Part shown: positions 46,115 through 55,216 of the stretch, piece after piece
Position numbering within the stretch: position 1 is the stretch's first letter
How the letters are laid out: every line of letters begins with the position of its first letter
Source: Microbacterium timonense
GTDB lineage: Bacteria; Actinomycetota; Actinomycetes; Actinomycetales; Microbacteriaceae
Reading direction: 5' to 3'
NCBI RefSeq assembly: GCF_900292075.1
Contig: NZ_OLMV01000006.1
Span: 124,001-188,000, forward strand
Length of the DNA: 64,000 bases
Position numbers and translations under genes: made by a program
Notes under the pieces: generated by a model
Databases searched by the model: none
What the model was told of the DNA's origin: nothing
What the model saw: the letters and a program-made list of their open reading frames with translations, nothing else

Positions 46115-48722
46115 GGTGCAGCGCCTCCGGGATCGTCAGCGCCCGCCCCTCCTCGGTCGCCGCGTCCAGCACGTCGCCCGCTCCCTGCTCGCGCAGCGCG
46201 GCCAGTGGGATCATGTAGTACTCGAACGCCGCGGGATTGAAGATGCCCTTGCGGATCCGCAGCTCCCGGGCCGCACCGAGGAGCAGGCCTGCGCGGCGGG
46301 CATCGCCGCGCAGAGCCGCCAGCCCGACGAAACCCTCCAGGCCGTACGAGATTCCCTCGTCGTGGCCCAGGGCGAGCGAGCGATCCAGGCCCATGGCGAA
46401 GTCCGCGTGCGCGCCCTCGACGTCTCCGGCGAGGAACCGCGCCCAGCCGCGATGGTTCTGGGCGATGACCATGCCCAGCAGCTCGCCCTGCGCGCTCGCC
46501 AGCTGCAGGCTCTCCTCGAAGCGCGCGAGCGCCTCGGGCACGTCGCCGCCGGCCATCGCGATGCGTCCCAGCATCACCAGCGCCATCGCCTGCCCCCACG
46601 CGTCGTCGACCGATCCGAAGCCGTCCAGGCTGCGCTGCAGTTCCGCGGTGGCGCCGGTCAGGTCGGGGCCTTCGGCGCGTGCAAGCAGCCCGAGCCCGAT
46701 CGAGACGCCCGCCAGCGCCGCGCCGGACGGCTCGCCGACCGCTGTGAACAGGTCCCGCGATTCCCGCAGCGCCGTCGTCGGATCGAAATGCCGGTCGCGC
46801 CAGAACCCGATCGCACCGACGTAGTACAGGGCGACGGCGCGGCTGCGTGGCCGCAGCACGATGCCCTCGGCGGCCGCGATGCGCAGCACCTCGGCCATCC
46901 AGTCGTGGACGACGCCGAGGTAGCCGCCCACCCAGAGGAACAGGTACAGCGCCCACGCATAGTCCGCAGCGGCGTCCAACTCGCGCCGCTGGATCAGCGA
47001 GCGGGCGACGGCCGCCAGGTTCTCCACCTCCAGCTCCAGCTCGCGCAGCACATCGAGCTGGCCCGGTCCCCGCAGCGCGACCGCGGCTTCGTGAGCGCGT
47101 GTCTCGTAGTGCGAGATCCACGCGGATACGGCCTGCTCCCGCAGGTCGTCATCGAGCAGGCCGCCGGCGTATGCCCGAACGAGCATGAGCATGCGGAACA
47201 TGCCTGCCGTGCCCTGGTCGAGGTGTCCGAGCAGGCTCGCGTCGACGAGGGACTCGAGCGCGCCGAGCGGATCGGTCACGCCCGTCGCGCTGAGCACGCT
47301 CTCCGCCGGGCCGAGCCCGAAGGATCCGGAGAACACCGAGAGCACGGCCAGCGCCCGCCGAGCAGAAGGATCGAGCAGGTCGACGCTCCACTGGATCGTG
47401 CGGCTCTGCGCACGCTGCCGCTCGGGGAGATCCCGGCCGCCGCTGACCAGCAGCTGAAGCGCGGAGTCCAGTCGTTCCAGCACCTGCCCCGGCGTCAGCG
47501 TGCGCATCCGTGCGGCGGCCAGCTCGATCGCCAGGGGCATGCCGTCCAGGGCGCGGCACAGCGCGATCACCGCCCCCACGTTCTCCGGCGTGAGGCGGAA
47601 TCCCGGATGGACGGCCGTCGCCCGCGTGACGAAGAGCTCGATGGCCGACGAGTCGGCAGCCACCGCCGACGCGGCATCCGCGTCGGGAAGCTCCAGAGGG
47701 CCGAGCTCGACCACCCGCTCCGCCCGCACGCGCAGCGGTGAGCGGCTGGTGACGAGCAGCTGGATGCCGGGCGTATCGGTCACCAGGCGCGCCAGCGTCG
47801 AGGCGGCATCCAGCACGTGCTCCATGTTGTCGACCACGAGGAGCACGTCGCGATCGCCGACCGCTTCGATCACCTTCTCCACGAGCACCCCTTCGCCCGT
47901 GTCACGCACGCCGAGGGCCCTCGCGATCGCGGCGATCACGCGGTCGGGGGCCGGCACGGCCTCCAGTGCGGCGAAGGCGACCTCGCGACCCGCGGACGCG
48001 GCATCCGTTGCGAGCTCGATGGCCAGCCGCGACTTGCCCACACCGCCCGGTCCGACGATCGTCACGATGCGCACGTCGCTGCGTGCCAGCAGCGCCGTCA
48101 GCATCGCCCGTTCGCGCTGGCGGCCGACGAGCGCCGAGTAGGGCGCCGGGATCGCCGGCGAACCCGGCGTCGGTTTCACGGACGGAGAGGTGTGCGGGGC
48201 GCGGGCGGCGTCGAAGCGTTCAGCGAGCAGCGTGGTGATGTCGTCGGCGACGAGTTCGGCGAGCTCGTCGGGGGTCTCGAACGACTTGTACGACGTGCGA
48301 TCGTCGGAGCGGATGTCGTTCAGCAGGGCGTCCAGGCGCGCTTCGCGACCCGGCGCCGGCTGCTTGATGTAGATGAGACTGGGAAGACCCGTGGAAAGGC
48401 GGTACTCGTCCTCCAGTCCGGAGATGTCCTCGTCGGGGGCCACCCACCCGTACTTCTCCCAATAGATGCCGACGAAGATGTCGCTCTGCTCGAGGTAGGA
48501 CCGGTACAGGGCGCGCGGCGGATGCGGCCGCGCCCCCAGCTCGAACATCACGGGAGCAAGGCGCAGCCGCTCGATCGCGGCGCGCACCGCGCGGCGCTCG
48601 GGTTCGAGCTCTCGCAGGGTGGAGCTGACGAAGACCCGGATGCGCTGGTCGGGGGTGCGGATACGCGCGGCATCCATGAGTGCATCCTGGCTTCGGACGG
48701 CCTCGGCGTAAAGAGGGGGCAT
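46101..48722 (-). CDS. STAND-type ATPase: DUF4062, NB-ARC and TPR-like domains
   Basis: The 873-residue protein starts with a DUF4062 domain (about 27-165: RIRVFVSSTLRELEPERRAV and DIFVGIYWEKYGWV), a fold related to TIR/NTN-like effector domains. The NB-ARC ATPase core follows (about 195-420), with P-loop GPGGVGKS at 224-231, Walker B LLVVDNMEH, sensor LLVTSRS and GMPLAIEL. After a winged helix, TPR-like helices run from about 560 to the end. STAND proteins of this shape act as signal-sensing switches, either in regulation or in phage defence. GTG/ATG choices exist; ATG 48722 has gaggag upstream. A TetR gene is divergent. Confidence 0.88.
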   Translation of the reverse strand: MPPLYAEAVRSQDALMDAARIRTPDQRIRVFVSSTLRELEPERRAVRAAIERLRLAPVMFELGARPHPPRALYRSYLEQSDIFVGIYWEKYGWVAPDEDISGLEDEYRLSTGLPSLIYIKQPAPGREARLDALLNDIRSDDRTSYKSFETPDELAELVADDITTLLAERFDAARAPHTSPSVKPTPGSPAIPAPYSALVGRQRERAMLTALLARSDVRIVTIVGPGGVGKSRLAIELATDAASAGREVAFAALEAVPAPDRVIAAIARALGVRDTGEGVLVEKVIEAVGDRDVLLVVDNMEHVLDAASTLARLVTDTPGIQLLVTSRSPLRVRAERVVELGPLELPDADAASAVAADSSAIELFVTRATAVHPGFRLTPENVGAVIALCRALDGMPLAIELAAARMRTLTPGQVLERLDSALQLLVSGGRDLPERQRAQSRTIQWSVDLLDPSARRALAVLSVFSGSFGLGPAESVLSATGVTDPLGALESLVDASLLGHLDQGTAGMFRMLMLVRAYAGGLLDDDLREQAVSAWISHYETRAHEAAVALRGPGQLDVLRELELEVENLAAVARSLIQRRELDAAADYAWALYLFLWVGGYLGVVHDWMAEVLRIAAAEGIVLRPRSRAVALYYVGAIGFWRDRHFDPTTALRESRDLFTAVGEPSGAALAGVSIGLGLLARAEGPDLTGATAELQRSLDGFGSVDDAWGQAMALVMLGRIAMAGGDVPEALARFEESLQLASAQGELLGMVIAQNHRGWARFLAGDVEGAHADFAMGLDRSLALGHDEGISYGLEGFVGLAALRGDARRAGLLLGAARELRIRKGIFNPAAFEYYMIPLAALREQGAGDVLDAATEEGRALTIPEALHHVRD

Positions 48723-48928
48723 CGGCTCCTCGCCGGATTTGGGATATGAGACTTGCAGTCCCTAAGTTGGGATTGGCGCTCGGATCTGGGGTTCGAGCGC
48801 GCTGATCGACGCGGCGGCCCCGATGCCGCCGTGAGGGTCCGGTCGGTGCCGGGTTCTGGGGGACCCGGCACCGCGAGCCCCTCGCAGACACCCCAGCGCG
48901 AGCGGGCCCCGCGGACGATAATCGAAGG

Positions 48929-49690
48929 ATGCGGAACCCTGGACCGCGAGCTCGCAGGCCGGCGGGTCAGACCCGCGCCCGCATGCTCGACGTCGCGGTG
49001 GAACGGGTGCGGGCCGAGGGCCTTCAGCTGGACTACGCGAACATCGAGCTCGAGGACCTCATCCGCGCGGCGGGCGTTCCGCGGTCGACGGTGTTCCGCA
49101 TCTGGCCGGACCGCGTCTCCTTCGTCGCCGACCTGGTTCGGGCCCTCTTCGACGCCGATCCGGGCTTCGACACCGGCTTCGACGAGAAGACCCTGAGTCT
49201 CATCGCACAGTCCGCGGGCCCCGACGCGCACACGAAGACCGCTGCGGAACGGGGAGAGGCGTTGCGGGAGGTGCTGCGCGCCGCCGTCGCCCACAACGTC
49301 GTGGCGGTGGAGGACACCGTCGCGTGGCGCGCGTACAAGACGATGTCGGCGGCTCTCGCGAGCGGCGACGTCGTTCCCGGCGGCGATGAGATCCGCGCCT
49401 TGCTGTCCGAGATCGAGGACCGGTATCTCGACCGTATGGCCGAGATCTATCGCGACCTCAATGCCGCCTTCGGCCTGCGGATGAGAGAGGGCACCACCGA
49501 GCGGGACCTCGCCGTCGCGATCGTGGCGATGATCGACGGCATGAGCGACCACCGCCGCATCAACCAGCCGATGGTGGACGCACCGCGTGCGGTCGCGCTG
49601 GGACCGGAGGGGACGCGCGAGTGGCACCTCGCCGCGATCGCGGTGTACGGCATCTACGACGCGTTCACGGTCGCGGACGGATCGGACTGA
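48929..49690 (+). CDS. TetR-family transcriptional regulator
   Basis: The 253-residue regulator has an N-terminal helix-turn-helix (about 15-65: TRARMLDVAVERVRAEG...LEDLIRAAGVPRSTVFRIWPD) and a helical ligand-binding domain without a clear subfamily. GATAAT (48917-48922) lies six bases before the ATG, so the mRNA may be leaderless. It is divergent from the STAND gene. The imperfect palindrome tccctaagttggga (48759-48772) in the gap is a possible operator. The ligand is unknown. Confidence 0.85.
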   Translation: MRNPGPRARRPAGQTRARMLDVAVERVRAEGLQLDYANIELEDLIRAAGVPRSTVFRIWPDRVSFVADLVRALFDADPGFDTGFDEKTLSLIAQSAGPDAHTKTAAERGEALREVLRAAVAHNVVAVEDTVAWRAYKTMSAALASGDVVPGGDEIRALLSEIEDRYLDRMAEIYRDLNAAFGLRMREGTTERDLAVAIVAMIDGMSDHRRINQPMVDAPRAVALGPEGTREWHLAAIAVYGIYDAFTVADGSD

Positions 49691-49745
49691 CGCGGCCCTC
49701 TCCGGCGGGCCGGGGCCTCGAGGTACCGCCACCGCCGATCAAGCA

Positions 49746-49759
49746 GCGAGGAACGAGCG
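49746..49759. repeat. Fragment of the REP-like element
   Basis: gcgaggaacgagcg is identical to part of the right arm of the palindrome at 6969-7042. It lies in the gap between the convergent TetR and TRIC genes. Only this fragment is recognisable. Confidence 0.4.
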
Positions 49760-49815
49760 TATCGAGATCCCGCGATCCGACGGCGGCACCGGATCCCACG
49801 CTGTCCGGACGGCCG

Positions 49816-50589
49816 TCACTGCGCCGCGTCGACCGTGAGTCCCAGCATCCGCAACTCCTCCTGAGACTTGCCGGCGAGCTTGCGTCCGAGCAGCGGCCGC
49901 TTGTCGGGGTGGATCTTGAGGCCTTTCGGCTCCTTCGCCAGCGGCTCCTCCCAGCCCCGGTACAGCGCCAGCACGCGGAAGGTGAAGCCGAACAAGAACG
50001 CGATCCCGACGCTCAGCCAGTACGGCACGCCCCCTTCGTCCAGCAGGATCCACAGCAGCCCCGTGCCGATCGCGGTGGCGACGAACCACTCGCCGCGGAC
50101 GAACTGCTTGGGGGTGACGCCGCTCGTCAGATCGATGAGGAAGCGCCCGGCTGTCGGGGCGATCACCGCGATCGCGAGAGCGCCGAGGATCGGGTACCCC
50201 GCCTCGTTGGCCTTCTGCGCACCGATGATCGCGTACCAGGGGAGGGAGAATGAGGTCATGAACTGGAACAGGCCCTCGCGGAAGAGCTGACCGCTCGCGT
50301 AGGCGAGGAAGTAGCCGACCACGCCCGCCACCACGCAGAACGTGATGTACGCGGGATTCATGAACGCCGACGGCGGGTTGCCGAGGATGACGTCGCGCGC
50401 GACGCCGCCGGCGATCCCGCCGATGATCGCCATCAGGACGATGCCGACGAAGGTGTAGTTGCGGTAATGGTCGGGCCGGCGGGCCAGCAGCGCGCCGTTG
50501 AGGGCGTTGGTCGTGGCCGCCACGAGGTCGACGAACGTCCCCTCGCCGAACAGCGACCACGTCCCGAACGTCAGATCCATGGGGTGCAT
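49816..50589 (-). CDS. TRIC/UPF0126-family membrane protein
   Basis: ATG 50589, preceded by gaggagg, gives 257 residues. Seven membrane helices arise from a duplicated three-helix UPF0126 unit, seen in GGIAGGVARDVILGNPPSAF and again in VTPKQFVRGEWFVATAIGTG. Relatives are trimeric potassium-permeable channels or glycine transporters. The C-terminal 55 residues are cytoplasmic and charged. It appears monocistronic, and the substrate is not decidable. Confidence 0.88.
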   Translation of the reverse strand: MHPMDLTFGTWSLFGEGTFVDLVAATTNALNGALLARRPDHYRNYTFVGIVLMAIIGGIAGGVARDVILGNPPSAFMNPAYITFCVVAGVVGYFLAYASGQLFREGLFQFMTSFSLPWYAIIGAQKANEAGYPILGALAIAVIAPTAGRFLIDLTSGVTPKQFVRGEWFVATAIGTGLLWILLDEGGVPYWLSVGIAFLFGFTFRVLALYRGWEEPLAKEPKGLKIHPDKRPLLGRKLAGKSQEELRMLGLTVDAAQ

Positions 50590-50682
50590 CGGGTTCCTCC
50601 TCGCCACGCCGGGCGTCGGCGCGTCGCCACGTTAATGACGCGCCGCCGCGCCGTCATCGTGCGATTCGCGGGAAACCGGCTC

Positions 50683-51627
50683 TCAGGCGGTGGGGGTGCT
50701 CCAGCTGAGCGACTCGATGTAGCGCAGCAGCACGCCCTCGCGCAGGGCCCACGGCGAGACCTCGAGCTCGTCGACGTCCAGCGCGCGCATCGCCTCGTGC
50801 AGCACGACGGCACCGGCCACGATCTGGAACGTCCGGTCGGGCGTGATGCCGGGAAGCTCCTGGCGGGCGGAGGCCGGGATGCGGGCCAGGCGCGGGATCC
50901 ACGAGCTGAGCGAGGCGCGGGGAAGCAGCATCCGTTCGATCCCAGACCACCCGGGCACCGGGTAGCCGACGAGCTTGGCCAGCGACCGGATCGCCTTCGA
51001 CGAGCCGACGACGTGGTCGGCCCGCGGCAGACGGCGCAAGGACGCGGCGACCGGCGCGAGGGTCTCGCGCGCGTGCTCGCGCAGCCGCTCGACGGCGGTT
51101 TCGCCGGGCGGGTCGTCCGGCAGGAACTGCACGGTCATGCGGCCCGCGCCGAGCGGGACGGATGCCGCGGCCTCCGGCAGTTCGTCGCCACCGGCCGCGA
51201 GCTCGAGCGAGCCGCCGCCGATGTCGAACAGCAGGATCTGCCCCGCGGCCCACCCGAACCATCGGCGGACGGCCAGGAACGTGTAGCGGGCCTCGGTCTC
51301 GCCGCCCAGCACCTGCAGCGGCTGGCCGAGCGCCGCCTCGACGCGCGCGATGACCTCAGGGCCGTTGCGCGCTTCGCGGACCGCCGAGGTCGCGGTGGCC
51401 AGCAGCTCGTCGACGTTCTCGGCGGTGGCGAGCTCCCTCGCCTGCGAGACCGCCGCGACCAGGGCGCTCACACCCTCCTCGGTGATCGAGCCGTCGGCAG
51501 CGAGATAGCGCATCAGCCGCAGCACGGTGCGCTGACTCGTGGTGCCCAGCGGCCTGCCTCCCGGGCGGACGTCGGCGACGAGCAGGTGGACGGTGTTCGA
51601 GCCGATGTCGAGGACTCCCAGGCGCAC
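50683..51627 (-). CDS. Ppx/GppA-family phosphatase
   Basis: A 314-residue enzyme of the exopolyphosphatase/guanosine pentaphosphatase family. It has the ASKHA phosphate loops LGVLDIGSNTVHLLVADV (residues 4-21) and LLFDIGGGSLELA (about 136-148), plus SGIERMLLPRASLSS. Length and context resemble actinobacterial Ppx1, which is short and lacks the C-terminal HD extension. The GTG start lies six bases after a TACTCT -10 (51639-51634), so it is probably leaderless. It is divergent from coaA. Confidence 0.9.
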   Translation of the reverse strand: MRLGVLDIGSNTVHLLVADVRPGGRPLGTTSQRTVLRLMRYLAADGSITEEGVSALVAAVSQARELATAENVDELLATATSAVREARNGPEVIARVEAALGQPLQVLGGETEARYTFLAVRRWFGWAAGQILLFDIGGGSLELAAGGDELPEAAASVPLGAGRMTVQFLPDDPPGETAVERLREHARETLAPVAASLRRLPRADHVVGSSKAIRSLAKLVGYPVPGWSGIERMLLPRASLSSWIPRLARIPASARQELPGITPDRTFQIVAGAVVLHEAMRALDVDELEVSPWALREGVLLRYIESLSWSTPTA

Positions 51628-51633
51628 GGGAAA

Positions 51634-51661
51634 AGAGTAGCGGCGGCGCAGCGGCTACGAT
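51634..51661. promoter_or_regulatory. Divergent leaderless promoters of ppx/gppA and coaA
   Basis: Only 41 bases separate the two starts. On the minus strand TACTCT (51639-51634) is six bases before the Ppx/GppA GTG. On the plus strand TACGAT (51656-51661) is seven bases before the coaA ATG at 51669. Each promoter must place its -35 near or inside the other gene. Confidence 0.6.
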
Positions 51662-51668
51662 GGGCGCG

Positions 51669-52637
51669 ATGTCCGCCGAAGAAGCGACCGCGTACGACAC
51701 GGGTGCGGCCACGCCCGCCCTGTCGCTCTACCGACAGATCGACCGTGCCGACTGGGCGCGCCTGGCCGCCGGGATGACCCAGCCCCTGACCGAGACCGAG
51801 ATCGTGCAGATCCGCGGCCTCGGCGATCGGCTGGACATGGCCGAGGTCGCGCAGGTGTACGTGCCGCTGTCCCGCCTGCTGTCGCTGTACGCGGAGTCGA
51901 CCAAGCGGCTGGGCGCGGAGGAGTCGGCCTTCCTGGGCGACACCGATGCGACGACGCCCTTCATCGTGGGTGTGGCGGGATCTGTCGCTGTGGGCAAGTC
52001 CACGATCGCCCGTCTGCTGCGCGAGCTCACGAGCCGCTGGCCCGGCACGCCGCGGGTCGAGCTCGTCACCACCGACGGCTTCCTCTACCCGAACGCCGAG
52101 CTGGAGCGGCGGGGGCTCATGGACCGCAAGGGGTTCCCGGAGTCGTACGACCGGCGCGCGCTGGTGTCGTTCCTCACCGAGGTCAAGAGCGGCGCGGCCG
52201 AGGTGCGGGCACCGTTCTACTCGCACATGAGGTACGACATCGTGCCCGACGCCGTGATCACGGTGCGCCGCCCGGACATCGTCATCGTCGAGGGCCTCAA
52301 CGTGCTGCAGCCCCCGCCCACCCCCAACGACGTCGCCGTCAGCGACCTCTTCGACTTCTCGATCTACGTCGACGCGGATGCCGCGCACATCGCCCAGTGG
52401 TACGTGGATCGCTTCCTCGCCCTGCGCCGGGCGGCCTTCAGCAACCCGAACTCGTTCTTCAACGTGTTCGCACAGCTCTCGGACGAGGAGGCCGTCGAGC
52501 GCGCCCTCGGGTACTGGAACACGATCAACCTCCCCAACCTCGAGGAGAACGTGCTGCCGACGCGCCACCGCGCCAACCTCGTGCTGCAGAAGGCCGCGGA
52601 CCACACCGTCGAGCGGGTCCTCCTCCGCAAGCTCTGA
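51669..52637 (+). CDS. coaA: Pantothenate kinase (type I)
   Basis: CoaA phosphorylates pantothenate, the first step of coenzyme A synthesis. The 322-residue protein shows the P-loop GVAGSVAVGKSTIARLL, TTDGFLYPN, RKGFPESYDRRAL and VEGLNVLQ. The ATG at 51669 is preferred over the one at 51660, because the latter overlaps the TACGAT -10 and the same -10 to ATG spacing is seen at glmS. CoA feedback inhibition is usual in this type. Confidence 0.95.
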   Translation: MSAEEATAYDTGAATPALSLYRQIDRADWARLAAGMTQPLTETEIVQIRGLGDRLDMAEVAQVYVPLSRLLSLYAESTKRLGAEESAFLGDTDATTPFIVGVAGSVAVGKSTIARLLRELTSRWPGTPRVELVTTDGFLYPNAELERRGLMDRKGFPESYDRRALVSFLTEVKSGAAEVRAPFYSHMRYDIVPDAVITVRRPDIVIVEGLNVLQPPPTPNDVAVSDLFDFSIYVDADAAHIAQWYVDRFLALRRAAFSNPNSFFNVFAQLSDEEAVERALGYWNTINLPNLEENVLPTRHRANLVLQKAADHTVERVLLRKL

Positions 52638-52668
52638 CCTCGCCCCCGCCGTCCCGCGCCCGCATTCT

Positions 52669-52734
52669 TCGGTTTGTGCGGAGAACACGCCGTTATCGCG
52701 GTGGGCTTAGCGGCGTGTTCTCCGCACAAACCGA
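52669..52734. repeat. Perfect 24-bp inverted repeat between coaA and glmS
   Basis: Bases 52669-52692 are exactly complementary to 52711-52734, with an 18-base spacer. It lies 31 bases after the coaA stop and may terminate coaA transcription, though no T tract follows. The perfect arms over 24 bp suggest a mobile or dispersed element or strong selection. Confidence 0.85.
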
Positions 52735-52735
52735 C

Positions 52736-52772
52736 GGGGGGGGCGGGCGGGGCAGGGCGGGCGGGGCAGGGG
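52736..52772 (+). other. G-quadruplex-prone tract upstream of glmS
   Basis: After the inverted repeat come at least seven runs of three or more G separated by one or two bases, for example ggggcagggcgggcggggca. Four-stranded structure is likely in single-stranded DNA. The tract ends about 55 bases before the glmS -10. Confidence 0.7.
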
Positions 52773-52826
52773 TGCGGCGGGCTCGGCATCCGGTATTCGT
52801 TCGGGCTCCTCGCAAACCGGGCCGCT

Positions 52827-52832
52827 TACGAT
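52827..52832 (+). promoter_or_regulatory. -10 element for leaderless glmS
   Basis: TACGAT ends seven bases before the glmS ATG, so transcription should start at the initiation codon. No glmS ribozyme-like sequence is possible in so short a space. Confidence 0.6.
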
Positions 52833-52839
52833 GGAGCGC

Positions 52840-54690
52840 ATGTGTGGAATCGTCGGATACGTGGGCCCGCGCCAGAGCCAGGCCGTGCTGATCTCGGGGC
52901 TCTCGAGGCTGGAGTACCGCGGCTACGACTCGGCCGGCATCGCCGTGATCGACGGCGACGGGGGCCTCGGCATGCGCAAGCGCGCCGGCAAGCTGCAGGT
53001 GCTGCGCGACGACCTGGCAGCCCGCCCGCTCGCCGACGGCACGACCGGCATCGGGCACACCCGCTGGGCCACCCACGGCGGCCCCACCGACGGCAACGCC
53101 CACCCGCATCTCGCCGATGACGACAAGCTCGCCGTCATCCACAACGGCATCATCGAGAACTTCTTCGAGCTGAAGGAAGAGCTCCTCGCCGACGGGTTCA
53201 CCTTCCGCAGCGAGACCGACACCGAGGTCGCCGCCGTGCTGCTCGGCCGTGAGTTCCGCCGCACGGGCGACCTCGTGACCGCGTTCCAGTCGACCGTCTC
53301 CCGCCTCGAGGGTGCGTTCACCCTCCTCGCGATGCACCGCGACCAGCCCGGGCTCGTCGTCGGCGCCCGGCGCAACTCGCCGCTGGTCATCGGCCTCGGC
53401 GAGGGGGAGAACTTCCTCGGCTCCGATGTGGCGGCCTTCGTCGAGCACACGCGCAATGCGCTGGCGATCGGGCAGGACCAGATCGTCGCGATCACGCCCG
53501 AGGCCGTCACCGTCACCGACTTCGCCGGCAACCCGGTGGAGGTGGAGCCGTTCGAGGTGACGTGGGATGCCGCGGCCGCCGAGAAGGGCGGCTGGTCCTC
53601 GTTCATGGCGAAGGAGGTCTCGGAGGAGCCTGAGGCCGTCGCCAACACCCTGCGCGGTCGCATCCGCGACGGGGAGGTGGTCATCCCCGAGTTGGACGGC
53701 CTGGACGACCTGTTCACCGGCATCTCCCGCATCATCGTGATCGCCTGCGGCACGGCGGCCTACGCGGGGCAGGTCGGCAAGTACGCGATCGAGCAGTGGA
53801 CCCGGATCCCGGTCGACGTCGAGCTCGCCCACGAGTTCCGCTACCGCGACCCGGTGATCGGTCCCGACACCCTCGTCGTCTCGATCAGCCAGTCCGGCGA
53901 GACGATGGACACGCTCATGGCCGTCAAGTACGCCCGTGAGCACGGCGCCCGGACGCTCTCCATCTGCAACACGCAGGGGGCGACGATCCCGCGCGAGTCG
54001 GACGCGATCGTCTACACGCACGCGGGCCCCGAGGTCGCCGTCGCCTCGACGAAGGCGTTCGTCGCGCAGATCACCGCGCTGTACCTCATGGGCCTGCACA
54101 TCGGCCGCGTGCGCGGGGCCGTCTCGCCGGCCGACGCCGCCGACCACATCCGCGAGCTCGAGGCGATCCCGGGGAAGATCGCGCAGATCCTCGAGCGGGA
54201 GCAGCCGCGCATCGAGCAGTTCGCGCACTGGATGGCCGACACGCGCTCGGTGCTGTTCCTGGGCCGCCACGTCGGCTACCCGATCGCGCTCGAGGGTGCG
54301 CTCAAGCTCAAGGAGCTGGCCTACATCCACGCGGAGGGCTTCGCCGCCGGCGAGCTCAAGCACGGCCCGATCGCCCTCATCGAGCCCGGCCAGCCGGTGT
54401 TCGTCATCGTGCCCTCGCCGCGCGAGTCGGCCGAGATGCACAAGAAGGTGATCTCGTCGATCGAGGAGATCCGCGCCCGCGGCGCCCGGGTCATCGCGAT
54501 CGCGGAGGAGGGCGACGCCGCGGTGCTCCCCAAGGCCGACGAGGTGCTGCGCATCCCGCTCGCCGGGCCCTTCTTCGAGCCGCTGCTGGCGGTCGTGCCG
54601 CTGCACGTCTTCGCGATGGGCCTGGCCACCGCCAAGGGCCTCGACGTCGATCAGCCCCGCAACCTCGCGAAGTCCGTCACGGTGGAGTAG
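52840..54690 (+). CDS. glmS: Glutamine-fructose-6-phosphate aminotransferase
   Basis: GlmS makes glucosamine-6-phosphate from fructose-6-phosphate and glutamine. The ATG at 52840 is used because the catalytic Cys must be residue 2 (MCGIVGYVG); the ATG at 52831 would bury it. The 616-residue protein has the glutaminase domain (to about 240, with GHTRWATHG) and two SIS sugar-isomerase domains (SQSGETMDTL and EGALKLKELAYIHAEG), ending in AKSVTVE. It supplies the substrate for GlmM encoded at 43867. Confidence 0.97.
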   Translation: MCGIVGYVGPRQSQAVLISGLSRLEYRGYDSAGIAVIDGDGGLGMRKRAGKLQVLRDDLAARPLADGTTGIGHTRWATHGGPTDGNAHPHLADDDKLAVIHNGIIENFFELKEELLADGFTFRSETDTEVAAVLLGREFRRTGDLVTAFQSTVSRLEGAFTLLAMHRDQPGLVVGARRNSPLVIGLGEGENFLGSDVAAFVEHTRNALAIGQDQIVAITPEAVTVTDFAGNPVEVEPFEVTWDAAAAEKGGWSSFMAKEVSEEPEAVANTLRGRIRDGEVVIPELDGLDDLFTGISRIIVIACGTAAYAGQVGKYAIEQWTRIPVDVELAHEFRYRDPVIGPDTLVVSISQSGETMDTLMAVKYAREHGARTLSICNTQGATIPRESDAIVYTHAGPEVAVASTKAFVAQITALYLMGLHIGRVRGAVSPADAADHIRELEAIPGKIAQILEREQPRIEQFAHWMADTRSVLFLGRHVGYPIALEGALKLKELAYIHAEGFAAGELKHGPIALIEPGQPVFVIVPSPRESAEMHKKVISSIEEIRARGARVIAIAEEGDAAVLPKADEVLRIPLAGPFFEPLLAVVPLHVFAMGLATAKGLDVDQPRNLAKSVTVE

Positions 54691-54820
54691 CGGCATCCCG
54701 GCCCCTGCCTGATGTGGTGGGCCGCTGCCGGCCGCGCCAAGAGGGGATGCCGCGGGGCGAGGGGACGGGGCGGCGCGATAGGGTGGCGGATGCCGCAGCC
54801 GCGGCCATCGGGAGGACTGC

Positions 54821-55216
54821 ATGATCGTCGGAATCGGCGTCGACCTCGTCGACATCCCGCGATTCGAGCGGACGATCCAGCGCACCCCGCGCCTCGTGAG
54901 CCGGCTCTTCTCCGAGACCGAGCAGCAGCTCAAGCCGCACTCGCTCGCCGCCCGCTATGCCGCCAAGGAGGCGCTGATCAAGGCGCTCGGCGGGTCCGAC
55001 GGGGTGCACTGGACCGAGATCGAGATCACATCCGAGGCATCGGGCCGGCCCGTGTTCTCGCTGTGCGGCTCGACGGCCGCCGTCGTCGCCGGGCGCGGGA
55101 TCACGGCTCTGCACCTCTCGCTCTCGCACGACGCGGGACTGGCGACGGCGTATGTCATCGCCGAGGCGGGTGACGGCGCCCCGGCCGCACCCTCGAGGGC
55201 GGAGGATGCGGAATGA
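54821..55216 (+). CDS. acpS: Holo-[acyl-carrier-protein] synthase
   Basis: AcpS transfers phosphopantetheine from CoA to acyl carrier protein. The 131-residue enzyme has the metal-binding GIGVDLVDIPRFE near the start, RYAAKEALIKALGG with the key Glu and Lys, and LHLSLSHDAGLATAYVIAE. The C-terminal 15 residues are extra. Its stop overlaps the alr start by four bases, forming an acpS-alr-tsaE coupled group. Confidence 0.96.
   Translation: MIVGIGVDLVDIPRFERTIQRTPRLVSRLFSETEQQLKPHSLAARYAAKEALIKALGGSDGVHWTEIEITSEASGRPVFSLCGSTAAVVAGRGITALHLSLSHDAGLATAYVIAEAGDGAPAAPSRAEDAE

Noticed and set aside
48723-48928. Operator for the TetR regulator (imperfect palindrome at 48759-48772)
   Set aside because: The half-sites are only four bases and no second copy is present, so it is noted in the gene entry but not called as a feature.
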